Source: Lonicera japonica (Eukaryota; Streptophyta; Magnoliopsida; Dipsacales; Caprifoliaceae). Taken from it: a stretch of 64,000 nucleotides of DNA. The notes under the pieces are model-generated. The model did not search any database. It worked only from the letters and a program-made list of their open reading frames with translations, and had not been told where the DNA came from. Positions 33,259 through 43,832 of this stretch are shown here, piece after piece. The DNA lies in the NCBI GenBank assembly GCA_021464415.1, contig CM038464.1:57711328-57775327 (forward strand), given 5' to 3'. Numbering within the stretch: position 1 is the first letter of the stretch; each line of letters starts with the position of its first letter. Made by a program: the position numbers and the translations under genes.

Positions 33259-34498
33259 ATGTCTTCATATCGCATAAATTTTGACTTTTCTTATATCGAA
33301 GCCCGGGATGCCTTGGTATCTTTTGAAAATGGTTTGAACTTTGGTGTTTTCAGCCCTCTAGTATCGAGGGGTTATCGACTTGTAGATTTCTCTTTTTTGT
33401 TAGGTGCTTCGGTTTTCTAGAGTCCTGCAGATCATCTTTTTTGCTTCAGATTAGATGAGCTCTACTCGACTTACTAGGAGTTCTCCTGGTTACTGTGCTC
33501 TGATACCCGTCTTTCGATGGCTATTCTTATAGAGGATATCGGCCCTCAAGATATGCTGATTGCTTTGTTATCAATTCCCCAAGCAGCATGTGATTGTTTC
33601 ATTATCGACGGGCTACTCGACCTTCACAAAATGGTGAGCTTCTTCCATCATTACAAGGGCAGAGCTTCCTATAGTGTGGGGGCATATGGCAGCAGCCTTG
33701 ATCTGCCTTGTCTCTGCCATGCTACTGCTGACAGGCTCTTCTCGAGTCGATCCGACTATTCTGAGTTTGATATATTAAGCTAGAAATGGAAAGTCCATAG
33801 TGCCTATCGTTCTTACAGAGATTTTGAATGGACTGGATGCTATTCGGGATGGATCCTCGACTTTCTTCAGGGGGAGACCACATCTTCTCTACATGTGGCT
33901 ACTAAAGCGCTTCCATTCTATGGGTTCCAATGGATTGCAGCTGGACAATCCTACTCATTTTTTTCGTCGGCCCCTTTTTCAGTGCTTTGACCATGTCTTC
34001 CTCTACTTGGACAACGTGGTTCTCAGAGAATTTTTGAGCTATTCGGTGGAACATTCCATGGTGGAAGCTAAGGGTGATGCTATTTGGTACAGGCAGTCAG
34101 AATTATGTTCAGATCCGAGGACTCTGGTTTACTTCATTTTATCTCCCGGGACGTCTTCTTCAATAATTCAACATACCTCAGAATATTCCACTGGGTTTAA
34201 ACAACTTCTCTTCAGAACTTAAATTCGTAACTCCGTACGTTTCTCTATTTGTGGAGTGGATGTGGTGTGCTCGAATAACCCAATAGTTCAATCACGCCCA
34301 TTTCGGCATTACCCACCCCTCCGAGCTGACATCATTTGTTCCCGTTGGCAAACATTGGAGGAAGAACTGATCAATGATCCTTTTCAAATGGAATTGTTTC
34401 GATTCATGGCTTCCGAGCCTTCAGCAGAAAGAGTTATCCTGGCCTATCAGATCATGGATAAAGCTTGCATCGATTTGGCCACAGAGGACCCTATCTAG
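33259..34498 (+). pseudogene. Antisense ORF 2 of element C, Tat/Ogre ORF-like (DUF7745-type)
   Basis: From ATG 33259 the frame reads MSSYRINFDFSYIEARDALV, then FENGLNFGVFSPLVSRGYRL, with in-frame TAG stops near 33418 and 33474. It continues in 33517-33783, shifts frame near 33785, and goes on as EILNGLDAIRDGSSTFFRGR and PHLLYMWLLKRF (33815-33915) up to 34222, then 34256-34498. The pattern resembles a long ORF often found in plant Tat/Ogre-type elements and annotated in host genomes as DUF7745; this is from memory and moderately sure. Its biochemical role is unknown. It is antisense to gag and integrase of C. Confidence 0.55.
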
Positions 34499-34804
34499 AC
34501 GACTCTTAGAGTTTAGGCTATGATCTGTAACTTAGTAGTTTTATTTGTAATCTTTGGTGTTCTGAACCACCACTGAATAATACAAGAGACTACCAGAAAT
34601 TTTTATTTAAAAATTTTAAACCGGGCCTGAAGTCACTTCTCAAGTTGCCTACATTCCCCATTGAGTTATTTTCATTTTCTAAAAAACAAATAGTAATTTA
34701 GGGCTCAGGTTTACATAGTTCTTAGCTATACATGATACATTCATTAGTAATACTTTTTCAAACGATCTAGGTTGACTGGTGAATGTAGCAACTGTCCACT
34801 AAGT
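34499..34804. other. Spacer between antisense ORF 2 and the integrase remnant
   Basis: It contains AATAATACAAG soon after the ORF (possible poly(A) signal region for the plus strand) but no coding signal. Confidence 0.4.
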
Positions 34805-34809
34805 CTGTG

Positions 34810-35263
34810 TGTAAATCCCACATCAGAAAGTGGGGGAAACCTTGAGACCCATATATGTGCACTTGGCAACCTAACTGGTAGGATGTGTTTTGGGGGGTGA
34901 GTGGGATCATGTAGCCCTGCCAAGAACAAAGTTATGAGGGTGAGTGGGACCATGTAGCCCAAAGCGGACAATATCTTGCCAGGGTCGAAGCCCAGGGTGT
35001 TACAAATGGTATTAGAGCAGACCCCACAGAGTACGGTGTGCTGACAAGGGTGTCAGTCCTCTTAAGGGGGGATAAATCCCACATCAAAAAATGGTGGAAA
35101 CCTTGAGACCCATATATGTGCACCTGGGAACCTAACTGGTAGGACGCGTTTTAGGGGTGAATGGGATAATGTAGCCCTACCAAGAATAAATCCATGAGGG
35201 TGAGTGGGACAATGTAGCCCAAAGCGAACAATATCCTGCCAGGGTCGGAGCTGGGGTGTTACA
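34810..35263. mobile_element. TRIM (terminal-repeat retrotransposon in miniature)
   Basis: Two terminal repeats of about 195 bp (34810-35004 and about 35071-35263) share 'AAATCCCACATCA', 'CCTTGAGACCCATATATGTG' and GGGTGTTACA ends. Between them are a PBS-like TGGTATTAGAGCAG (35007-35020, initiator-Met-tRNA type) and a purine run AAGGGGGGA before the second repeat. CTGTG is duplicated at 34805-34809 and 35264-35268. There is no coding capacity. It interrupts the integrase region of element C. Confidence 0.9.
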
Positions 35264-36240
35264 CTGTGCGCACAACAGCTCCTCCTGTATTGATTTCTTT
35301 AACGATGTACGGTCCAGTCCACTTTTGTCCTAACTTTCCTCTCAGATCTCTAGCTGGTTCTTGGATCTCTTTCAATACGATGTCAATCTCCTTAATACAC
35401 CGAGTCTTTACTTTCTAGTTGAAGGCTTGAGCGATCCTCTTCTGATACCCCTGATGGTGATATGCGACTTTCAATCTCTTTTCGTCTAACATTGCCAACT
35501 CATTGTAATGTGCCTGAACCCATTCTAACTCATTGATTTGGTTTTCTAACACTACTCTGAGGGACTAGATTTCTAACTCAACAGGGAGGACGACTTCCGT
35601 CTCATATGTAAGATAAAACGGTGTTGCTCCGGTAGAAACTCTCTCGTTGGTGCGATATCCCCACAATGCATAAGGTAATTTATCTGGCCAATATCAGTAA
35701 GTGTCCATCATCTTACTCAGTATATTCTTCAGGCTTTTATTGGCGGCCTCAACTGCCCCATTGGTCTGTCGTCTATATAGAAAAGATTTGTGCCTAATGA
35801 TGCTATATTCCTTTATAATAGCCTTAGCCTCCCCTTCGAAGTGGGTACCGTTTTCCAAGATTATCTCATGTGGGACTCCATATCAACATATGATGTTCCG
35901 TCTGATGAACTGGGCAACCTTTCTAGAGTCAAGGGGCCTGAAGGATTCAGCTTCTACCAATTTGGTGAAATAATCGATGGCTACTAGTATAAACTTGTGG
36001 CCATTGCTTGGTTTGGGCGAGATCTTCCCAATGATGTCGATTCCCCAGGTTGCGAAAAGCCAAGGAGCAGTCGTATTGTATAATTCTTTTGTTGGAAGCT
36101 TCTGAGACTTGGCATAGATTTGACACTTATGACAATGACGCACATGGTTATTGCAGTTGTTCTACATGGTCAACCAGTAATAACCTTGCCTGATGATTTT
36201 AAGGGCCAACGTATGGCTGCTCATGTGGGATCCATAATCT
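35264..36240 (-). pseudogene. Gypsy integrase fragment of element C
   Basis: On the minus strand: the HHCC end (CHKCQIYAKSQ, about 36140) and the catalytic-core start WGIDIIGKISPKPSNGHKFI with VAIDYFTKLVEAE (35883-36143). Further on, in broken frames, come the core C-terminus (YHHQGYQKRIAQAFN) and the GPY-type tail (KWTGPYIVKEI, about 35320). Several stops are present. It joins the gag remnant directly near 36240, with protease, RT and RNase H missing. Confidence 0.75.
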
Positions 36241-36920
36241 CCCCCGGGTAATTTTTAAATCTTCGTTGGACCCATATTTAGTCATGAATTCCTTGAAGAT
36301 GTCTCCCTAGGTCTTTGTGTGATGTCTCTCCAAATCAAAAAACCATCTTAGGGTAGCCCCCGTGAGAGTCATGTGAAAAGCTTGAGCCAACTCAGGTTCT
36401 TCGCAACTGGACACTTGCATAGACCGTAGGTATGATTGGAGGTTAGTTTTCGAAGGAGTGGTTCCAGTAAACTTGGTGATAGAGGGGAGCTTGAATCCCT
36501 GGGGTAATCTAACTTCAGGGTAGAGAGAAAAGGCATTCATATCTGTAATCTTGTTCGCCTTTTTTATCAGAGAAATTCCCTTATGTAGGATTCTCATTTG
36601 TTCGTTCAATTTCTTTATCTCTTCACTCTCTTTTGGTACCTCCTCAGGTTGTTCGCGAGCTATATATAATTCTGCATAGACTGCCCAGAGTTGATTTATA
36701 TAAAGGTATTCCTTGAGAGGGACTATTGGAGCCAGTGGTAAGACAGGCCTTATAGGAACTTATGGCCATTACTGAAACTGAGGGTCAAAACCTGGTTGTA
36801 CTTGGGGTTGTGGCCAGATGATAGGAGGTTCCTGCTACTGATAGGTGGGGCCAGAGTCCGGGGCCCATTGGATTTGGTTGTTGGGGTTTGGTTAAATAGG
36901 ACCTCTTGGAATGAGACCTC
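36241..36920 (-). pseudogene. Tat-like gag of element C (C-terminal part)
   Basis: 36307-36609 is open and includes PEVRLPQGFKLPSITKFTGT and FHMTLTGATLRWFFDLERHH. It is homologous to element E gag (PIGFKLPHIEKFSGNTP, FHQSLTGSTHSWFLSLEKHW). Upstream, in broken frames, are proline-rich PPIIWPQPQVQPGFDPQFQ and LYINQLWAVYAELYIAREQP. The Copia element splits the gene at 36920/45165. Downstream it ends abruptly after GSNEDLKIT at the integrase junction. Confidence 0.75.
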
Positions 36921-38251
36921 TGAAAGAGATATGTCCTAGGACTATTCATAGATTATGATTTGTACTTGGATATCTTATGCTTATTTTTATTAATAAAGTT
37001 TATTTATTTTACTTTATAATCTCTTGTAAATAATATTTATTAATACTAGTTCATCAAGTACGTGACTAGATTGTGGGATGCTAGTAATGTAATAATAATA
37101 TTGTTTAGATGTCCCTAATCATGTATCAATAACCTAGGATCACGTTGATATAATGATTAGAGTATGGGTCAGCTGATGACTATGTTCCACAAGTCATGGA
37201 TATGGATATATCAAGCTGAACATACTGATACTTGTTAGGGAACAAAGTATTGGACTGACCCGCTTTGGGGACACTGCGAGGAGTGTTACATAATGTCATC
37301 AGTGATGTTCCCCATTTGTGATATCGTATTATCCTCAGACCTGAGATCGCCATGGTTACCAACATAGGGATTAGCATGTCAGGCATTATCAAACGTTGCT
37401 CTTGACCGAGTAATTATAAAGATGATGACCGAGCATACTATGAACTATGTAGAGGTATGTGGTTGATCAAGATGGGATTTGTCACTCTCATATATTGAGA
37501 GAGATATCGTTGGGCCCTTGATAAGTGTAATTAATATTTGCATGGCCATGCACAAATGAGATGTCATTTGTTTTGGATTAATTATACTTAGAGATCAAGA
37601 AATAAAGATTGAACTATACAAGAATGACACTTGCCTAGTCTTGTGTTCAATCTAGATATCGATTGACAAAAGGAGTTAATGTGTGAAATATCAATTTAAG
37701 GTTGTGTCGTTTTTGACCTTTATACCCTTTGGATAATAGTAATGTTTTACTAGAAACCGCTTACTGTTCGTATAATAAAACGGGTTTTAATTGTACGGCC
37801 AAAGAGTGTAAAACCTACAGGGTCGCACACCAAAACGAGTTGGATCAAAACAAATTAAAACGGGCCAAGTTGGACTTGGGCCCAGTTCGTTTGTTGCTTA
37901 GGGTTCTCACTAGGGTTCCCTTATAAAAGGGAACCTTTGTTCTTCTTGGCCGAAAACGAAATTGAGAGAGGCAAGAAAATTCGAAATAGCAGAGAGAACC
38001 CTAGAGGGCGCTAGTACACCAAGCAAGATCTCATCTCGTTCGTGTGTGCATACCGTAGAGGCGTCGTGTTTTCTACGCTAAGGACGACAACAACAGAAGG
38101 ATCAGATCCATCCTGTTCGTTTCATTGACATCAAATCTCGATTAAGGTATGTCATCTGTCGATCTTATTGAACTGCATAGATCATAGGATTCAATGATTA
38201 GTGCGTAAATTAGTGTATGCGATGCATGATTACTGCCCTAATTTCCTAACA
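36921..38251 (+). repeat. Copia 5' LTR
   Basis: TGAAAGAGATATG...CCTAACA, 1,331 bp. It includes a TATA box at about 37922 and a GA/AAC-rich transcribed region after it. Short ORFs in it are not genes. Confidence 0.95.
37914..37935 (+). promoter_or_regulatory. Copia TATA box enclosed by an inverted repeat
   Basis: TTATAAAA sits at the centre of a palindrome with arms GGTTCCCTT (37914-37922) and AAGGGAACC (37927-37935). The 3' LTR has the identical arrangement at about 44827-44848. Confidence 0.7.
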
Positions 38252-38252
38252 G

Positions 38253-38263
38253 TGGTATCAGAG
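38253..38263 (+). other. Copia primer binding site
   Basis: TGGTATCAGAG one base after the LTR end, the usual initiator methionine tRNA complement of plant Copia elements. Confidence 0.9.
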
Positions 38264-39851
38264 GAAGGTTATTGCTGTTCTTTAATTTCGATCATGATTA
38301 TAATCGTTTTATAACTTGAAGATCTGTTCTCGTTTAAAATTTCGATTAATTTCATATTCGGATTTTAGTATCATGCTAGGTTTTAGTAATATCGATTAAT
38401 GGGTTAATCGTTTTCTGTAGCATGTTTCTGTTTTCGTTAATCAGTTTACATATACGATATGTCCCTTTATAATCTGATTAATAGAGATCTGATATGTCAA
38501 AAACGTGATTATTGTATGACTGTTATCGACATGTTCATGATTCTGTTAAGTCGTTTTTGATTAGGGTTCATCATATGCTGTTGTGATTTTAATTCCGCAA
38601 TTATCATGTTTAGCGTTTTTCAGAATCGTTCGTTTAGGGTTTACGCAATCTGATAGACTTGATGAGATCACGGCTATCGGGTTCGTTCACGTTGATTTGA
38701 TTAACGAGATAGGGCAGATTAATGTGATTAGTCTAGACGAATCTGTCTGATAAGATCAGACACGTTTCTGGAGGAAATAATTTGAAATCGTTCAAATTTT
38801 CCACGGTGGCAGAAGTATGATTCTCTTGCAGGTCATACACCGAGCCCGCTGACCGGCCAGCGGGACCGCCGCCGGGGTGTCCACCCCCCGGACCCCGGTT
38901 AGGGCGCTGCCCCAAACCCCGCGGGGGCGTTGCCCCTCGACCCCTAATTGTTTATTTAATAATTGATTAAATTTATGTTTCCTTTTATGAGTATGCAATG
39001 TGTTGTGTTATGGGATAATACTAACTTGCAGGGTTATTATTTATAGTGATATAGTATGGCCAAACTAAATACGGCCTGCGTGTCGTCTTGTTTTTATTGT
39101 AATATATAAATACGGCCTGCGTGTCGTTTTTTTTTGTTTTGCAATGTAATTTCAATTACTAGTTTCAATTACTAGTCTCTTGTATTAGGATGTACAATTG
39201 ATTGTATAATTACCTCGCATAGAAGATGGAGGATCCCTCATCACAAGAGAAGATAGCCAAGAACTTTGGAATGTCCAAAGCTACAAAGGATGGGAGAGCA
39301 TAGTTAATTAGTAGCTTTATTTCTCTGGCCATACTATATCACATATTTTTGGTTGATGCATGTTTAAATATTCTGTTGTATTATTGTGAGACTGCATATT
39401 TATGTCCCTAGAACAAATGAAATTATTTGTGCCTTTCCAATACTGATAACTATTAATTTTATGATTATTTTAGAAGACGCCTGCCAAAACGGGGTTATCT
39501 TAAATCATCATAAATTAATAGTATGGAAGTCGGACATCCATAAATCAGAAAAGTGTTGGTTTGATTTCACGGGCCATCAAAACGGTTTTGGGCCTTGAGG
39601 CAAAGTGTTGAGAAGCCGAAACATAAGATGTAAAAACTCAACAAACCAAGAATTACATAGGATGTAATTAACAAATGTTGCTTACCTAATTAACAAAGTT
39701 TAAGTGAAAAGCCAAAGCTTTCTTAATACCTTGTGTAATATGGATCTTGGACCTACTATGTCCTATTGGGACAATTGTGTGTAAGACATAGTAGGAATTT
39801 TTTATAAATAAGCATATTAAATGTTTGCATATGTTATTTTGCTGTAGATAG
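38264..39851 (+). other. Copia 5' leader with a GC-rich block
   Basis: About 1.6 kb with no ORF. The stretch 38841-38944 is strikingly GC-rich and self-complementary (GGGGTGTCCACCCCCC, GGGGCGTTGCCCC) within otherwise AT-rich sequence. Two direct copies of 'AAATACGGCCTGCGTGTCGT' occur at about 39066 and 39108. Confidence 0.7.
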
Positions 39852-39882
39852 ATGACGAACCATAACACAACCGCTTTTTTCG

Positions 39883-42800
39883 TTGCGATCTGTCCTTGAG
39901 AAGGAAAAACTAAATACAACCAACTTCCTAGACTGGTTTAGGAATCTGAGAATTGTTCTCAAACAGGAGAGGAAAGATTATGTCCTCGAAAATGCTATTC
40001 CTGAAGAACCAGCAGCTAATGCTCCTCGTGCACAGAAAGATGCATATCAGAAGCATCTGAATGATGATTTAGATGTTTCATGTCTCATGCTTGCTAGCAT
40101 GAATGCTGATCTGCAGAAGCAGTTTGAAAACATGAATGCATTCGACATGGTTAAGGAACTAAAGAGTTTGTTTCAGGAACAAGCTCGAGTCGAACGCTTC
40201 GAGACTACTAAGTCTTTGTTTTCTTGCAAGCTTCCTGAGGGAGGCTCAGTTAGTCCTCATGTACTCAAAATGATTGGGTACATTGATCACCTAGAAAGGT
40301 TGGGGACAACTATTAGCCAAGAGCTGGCCACTGATGTCATTCTCCAGTCGCTGCCTGAGTCATATGATGGTTTCATTATGAACTTCAATATGCACAGCTT
40401 GGAGAAGACATTAACTGAGATGCATGGGATGCTGAAAACAGCTGAGCAGAATATTGTTAAGAAAGGTAAGAATAATGTTCTGATGGTTCAAAAGGGAAAG
40501 GGTTTCAAGAAGGGTGGAAATGGCAAAGGAAAGTCCAATGCCAAAGGCAAAGGTAAAGCTCCAGTTAAGAACTGGAAGAACAAGAAGCAAGATTCTGAGC
40601 CCAAGCCTAATCCACAAGCTGAAATGATATGTTTTCACTGCAATGAAAAGGGTCATTGGAAGAGAAATTGCAAGAAATACCTTGACGACAAAAAGAAGGG
40701 ACTAGCCCCTTCGTCTTCAGGTACTTACGTTATAGAAGTAAATGTTACTTCAGCTTCTTCTACTTCTTGGGTATTAGATACTGGTAGTGCATCTCACATT
40801 TGTGCAAATGTACAGGGACTCAAAAGGAGTAGGAAGCTGGCTAAAGGAGAAGTGGACCTACGCGTTGGAAATCGAGCAAAAGTTGCCGCTCTAGCTGTAG
40901 GAACATTTGAGATTCTTTTGCCTTCAGGATTAATTTTAGAATTAAATAATTGTTACTATGTGCCTGCTTTTAGCAGAAACATTATTTCTATTTCTTTGTT
41001 AGACGAAGAAGGTTTTGAATTCAATTTTAAGGACAAACGTTGTTCATTTTCTTTGAATAATATGCAATATGGTATTGGACAATTATTGGATGGTCTTTAT
41101 ATTCTAAATCTTGAAATACCTGTTTATAACGTAAATAACAAGAGAATCAAGTCTGATGATTCGAATCCTACTTATTTATGGCATTGTCGTTTAGGCCATA
41201 TAAATGAGAAACGCATGTTGAAGCTCCATAAAGATGGTCTTCTAAATTCATTTGATTTTCAGTCTTTTGAACGATGTGAATCTTGTTTACTGGGAAAGAT
41301 GACCAAGAGCCCTTTCAATGGAAACAATGATAGGGCAAGTGATCTTTTGGCCCTCATTCATACTGATGTATGTGGACCACTAAACACAACTGCCAGAGGA
41401 GGATATCAGTACTTCATCACATTTACTGATGATTTCAGTAGATATGGTTATGTTTACTTGATAAAACATAAATCGGAATCTTTTGAAAAGTTCAAAGAAT
41501 TTCAAAATGAGGTACAAAATCAACTTGGCAAGACTATTAAAGCTCTTCGATCAGATCGAGGAGGAGAATACTTAAGCCAAGAATTCATTGATCATCTTAA
41601 GAGTTGTGGAATTGTTTCACAACTTACTCCACCAGGAACACCACAATGGAATGGTGTATCTGAAAGGAGAAACCGAACACTGTTAGACATGGTTCGATCA
41701 ATGATGAGTCAGACATCTCTTCCAATATCATTTTGGGGATATGCTCTTGAAACCGCAGCGTTCACACTAAATAGATCTCCATCTAAGGCTGTAGAAAAGA
41801 CACCTTACGAGTTATGGACTGGAAAGGTTCCAAGTCTGTCTTTTCTAAAGATTTGGGGTTGTGACGTTTTCGTCAGACGACTAATCACAACTAAATTGGA
41901 ACCCAAATCTGATAAATGCTTCTTCGTAGGATATCCTAAGGAAACAAAAGGATATTATTTTTATAATCCAACTGAGAACAAAGTGTTTGTAGCTCGGAAT
42001 GGAGTTTTCTTAGAAAGAGAGTTTCTTTCCAAAGAAAACAGTGGGAGCACTATACATCTAGAAGAAATTCGAGATGATAGTAATCTTAATGAAGAGCCTC
42101 AACAAAGTATGCAAATAGTTGCAGAAACTCCTGAAGAAGTTACAGTCTTACGAAGGTCAAGTAGGCCACGTCGCGAACCTGAGAGATTATCACTTTTCGT
42201 CTCAGATGAGCAAGACATAGTGTTGTTAGACAACAATGAGCCCTCGACTTTCAAAGAAGCAATGGAGAGCTCTAGTTCCGAGAAATGGCTAGAAGCCATG
42301 AAATCCGAAATGAAATCCATGGATGACAATCAAGTATGGGACTTGGTTGACATGCCAAATGGCTGTAGAGCCATAGGTTGCAAATGGGTTTTCAAAATCA
42401 AGATTGATAAAGATGGCAAGATCGATGTCTATAAAGCTCGATTGGTTGCAAAAGGATATCGACAAATCCATGGTATTGACTATGATGAATCCTTTTCGCC
42501 AGTTGCCATGTTTAAATCAATCCGGATCCTTTTAAGCATTGCCGCATATTATGACTATGAAATATGGCAAATGGATGTCAAAACTGCTTTCCTTAATGGA
42601 TACCTAGAAGAGGATGTGTACATGACACAACCTGAAGGTTTTGTTGATCCAAGAAATGCTAACAAGGTATGCAAGCTTAAGAGATCCATATATGGTCTTA
42701 AGCAAGCATCTCGGAGCTGGAATCTTCGTTTCGATGAAACTATCAAAAAGTTTGATTTTAGAAAGAACGAAGAAGAACCTTGTGTATACAAGAAAACTAG

Positions 42801-43818
42801 TGGGAGCGCGATAGTCTTTCTGGTATTGTATGTAGATGACATACTACTCATTGGGAATGATATTCCTATGCTTGAGTCTGTCAAGACCTGGCTTGGAAAA
42901 TGTTTCTCAATGAAAGATTTGGGCGAGGCAGCCTACATATTAGGGATCAAGATCTATAGAGATAGATCAAGAAAACTAATAGGACTGAGTCAAAGTAATT
43001 ACCTTGACAAAGTTTTACGTAGGTTCAACATGCAAGACTCTAAAAGAGGGTTCTTGCCAATGACACATGGCACAACACTAAGCAAGACTCAGTGTCCTCA
43101 GACACAAGATGAGCGAGATCGCATGAGTAGAATCCCGTATGCTTCGGCTATAGGTTCTATCATGTACGCTATGTTGTGTACTCGTCCCGATGTAGCATGC
43201 GCATTGAGCGTGACTAGCAGATACCAGTCAGATCCAGGTGAGAGTCACTGGACCGCTGTCAAGAATATCCTCAAGTACTTAAGAAGAACTAGGGATATAT
43301 TCTTGATTTATGGTGGGGAAGAAGAGTTGGTTGTAAATGGGTACACGGATTCTGGTTTTCAATCAGATAAGGATGATTTCAGATCACAATCCGGTTTTGT
43401 GTTTTGTCTCAATGGTGGAGCTGTGAGTTGGAAGAGTTCTAAGCAAGCCACAGTTGCTGATTCTACAACAGAAGCTGAATATGTTGCTGCTTCAGAAGCA
43501 GCAAAGGAAGCAGTATGGGTAAAGAAGTTTATCACTGAACTTGGTGTCATTCCTAGTAGCACCAATCCAGTGGATTTGTATTGTGACAACAATGGAGCTA
43601 TTGCTCAGGCTAAAGAGCCAAGGTCGCACCAAAAATCCAAACATATTCAGAGACGTTATCACCTCATTCGTGAGTTTATCAGTAATGGTGATGTGAAGAT
43701 ATGCAAGGTTCCCACAGACGAGAATGTAGCTGATCCTTTGACTAAGCCACTTTCTCAAACTAAACATGATCGTCATTTTAGTGCATTAGGCATTCGTTTT
43801 ATGAATGAATGGTCCTAG
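39883..43818 (+). CDS. Copia gag-pol polyprotein (about 1,311 codons), start unclear
   Basis: One open frame encodes, by approximate residue: gag; a CCHC knuckle CFHCNEKGHWKRNC (250); aspartic protease WVLDTGSASH (297); integrase HHCC (WHCRLGH 431, CESCLLGK 465) and catalytic core (HTDVCGPL 492, DDFSRYGY 515, SDRGGEY 555, E near 592); RT with QMDVKTAFLNGYLEE (896) and YVDDILL (982); RNase H with YTDSGF (1153) and TEAEYVAASEA (1195). All catalytic motifs look intact. The frame's first codon at 39883 is TTG; an ATG at 39852 is in another frame and hits a stop after 15 codons. The next in-frame ATG is about 70 codons inside gag. The product would assemble particles and copy and integrate the element. 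Confidence 0.93.
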   Translation: MRSVLEKEKLNTTNFLDWFRNLRIVLKQERKDYVLENAIPEEPAANAPRAQKDAYQKHLNDDLDVSCLMLASMNADLQKQFENMNAFDMVKELKSLFQEQARVERFETTKSLFSCKLPEGGSVSPHVLKMIGYIDHLERLGTTISQELATDVILQSLPESYDGFIMNFNMHSLEKTLTEMHGMLKTAEQNIVKKGKNNVLMVQKGKGFKKGGNGKGKSNAKGKGKAPVKNWKNKKQDSEPKPNPQAEMICFHCNEKGHWKRNCKKYLDDKKKGLAPSSSGTYVIEVNVTSASSTSWVLDTGSASHICANVQGLKRSRKLAKGEVDLRVGNRAKVAALAVGTFEILLPSGLILELNNCYYVPAFSRNIISISLLDEEGFEFNFKDKRCSFSLNNMQYGIGQLLDGLYILNLEIPVYNVNNKRIKSDDSNPTYLWHCRLGHINEKRMLKLHKDGLLNSFDFQSFERCESCLLGKMTKSPFNGNNDRASDLLALIHTDVCGPLNTTARGGYQYFITFTDDFSRYGYVYLIKHKSESFEKFKEFQNEVQNQLGKTIKALRSDRGGEYLSQEFIDHLKSCGIVSQLTPPGTPQWNGVSERRNRTLLDMVRSMMSQTSLPISFWGYALETAAFTLNRSPSKAVEKTPYELWTGKVPSLSFLKIWGCDVFVRRLITTKLEPKSDKCFFVGYPKETKGYYFYNPTENKVFVARNGVFLEREFLSKENSGSTIHLEEIRDDSNLNEEPQQSMQIVAETPEEVTVLRRSSRPRREPERLSLFVSDEQDIVLLDNNEPSTFKEAMESSSSEKWLEAMKSEMKSMDDNQVWDLVDMPNGCRAIGCKWVFKIKIDKDGKIDVYKARLVAKGYRQIHGIDYDESFSPVAMFKSIRILLSIAAYYDYEIWQMDVKTAFLNGYLEEDVYMTQPEGFVDPRNANKVCKLKRSIYGLKQASRSWNLRFDETIKKFDFRKNEEEPCVYKKTSGSAIVFLVLYVDDILLIGNDIPMLESVKTWLGKCFSMKDLGEAAYILGIKIYRDRSRKLIGLSQSNYLDKVLRRFNMQDSKRGFLPMTHGTTLSKTQCPQTQDERDRMSRIPYASAIGSIMYAMLCTRPDVACALSVTSRYQSDPGESHWTAVKNILKYLRRTRDIFLIYGGEEELVVNGYTDSGFQSDKDDFRSQSGFVFCLNGGAVSWKSSKQATVADSTTEAEYVAASEAAKEAVWVKKFITELGVIPSSTNPVDLYCDNNGAIAQAKEPRSHQKSKHIQRRYHLIREFISNGDVKICKVPTDENVADPLTKPLSQTKHDRHFSALGIRFMNEWS

Positions 43819-43820
43819 TA

Positions 43821-43832
43821 CAAGTGGGAGAC
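43821..43832 (+). other. Copia polypurine tract
   Basis: CAAGTGGGAGAC immediately before the 3' LTR, the usual position and type for priming plus-strand synthesis. Confidence 0.8.

Noticed and set aside
37729..37926. 65-codon ORF repeated at 44642-44839
   Set aside because: It lies within both Copia LTRs and is duplicated only because the LTRs are; no gene features.
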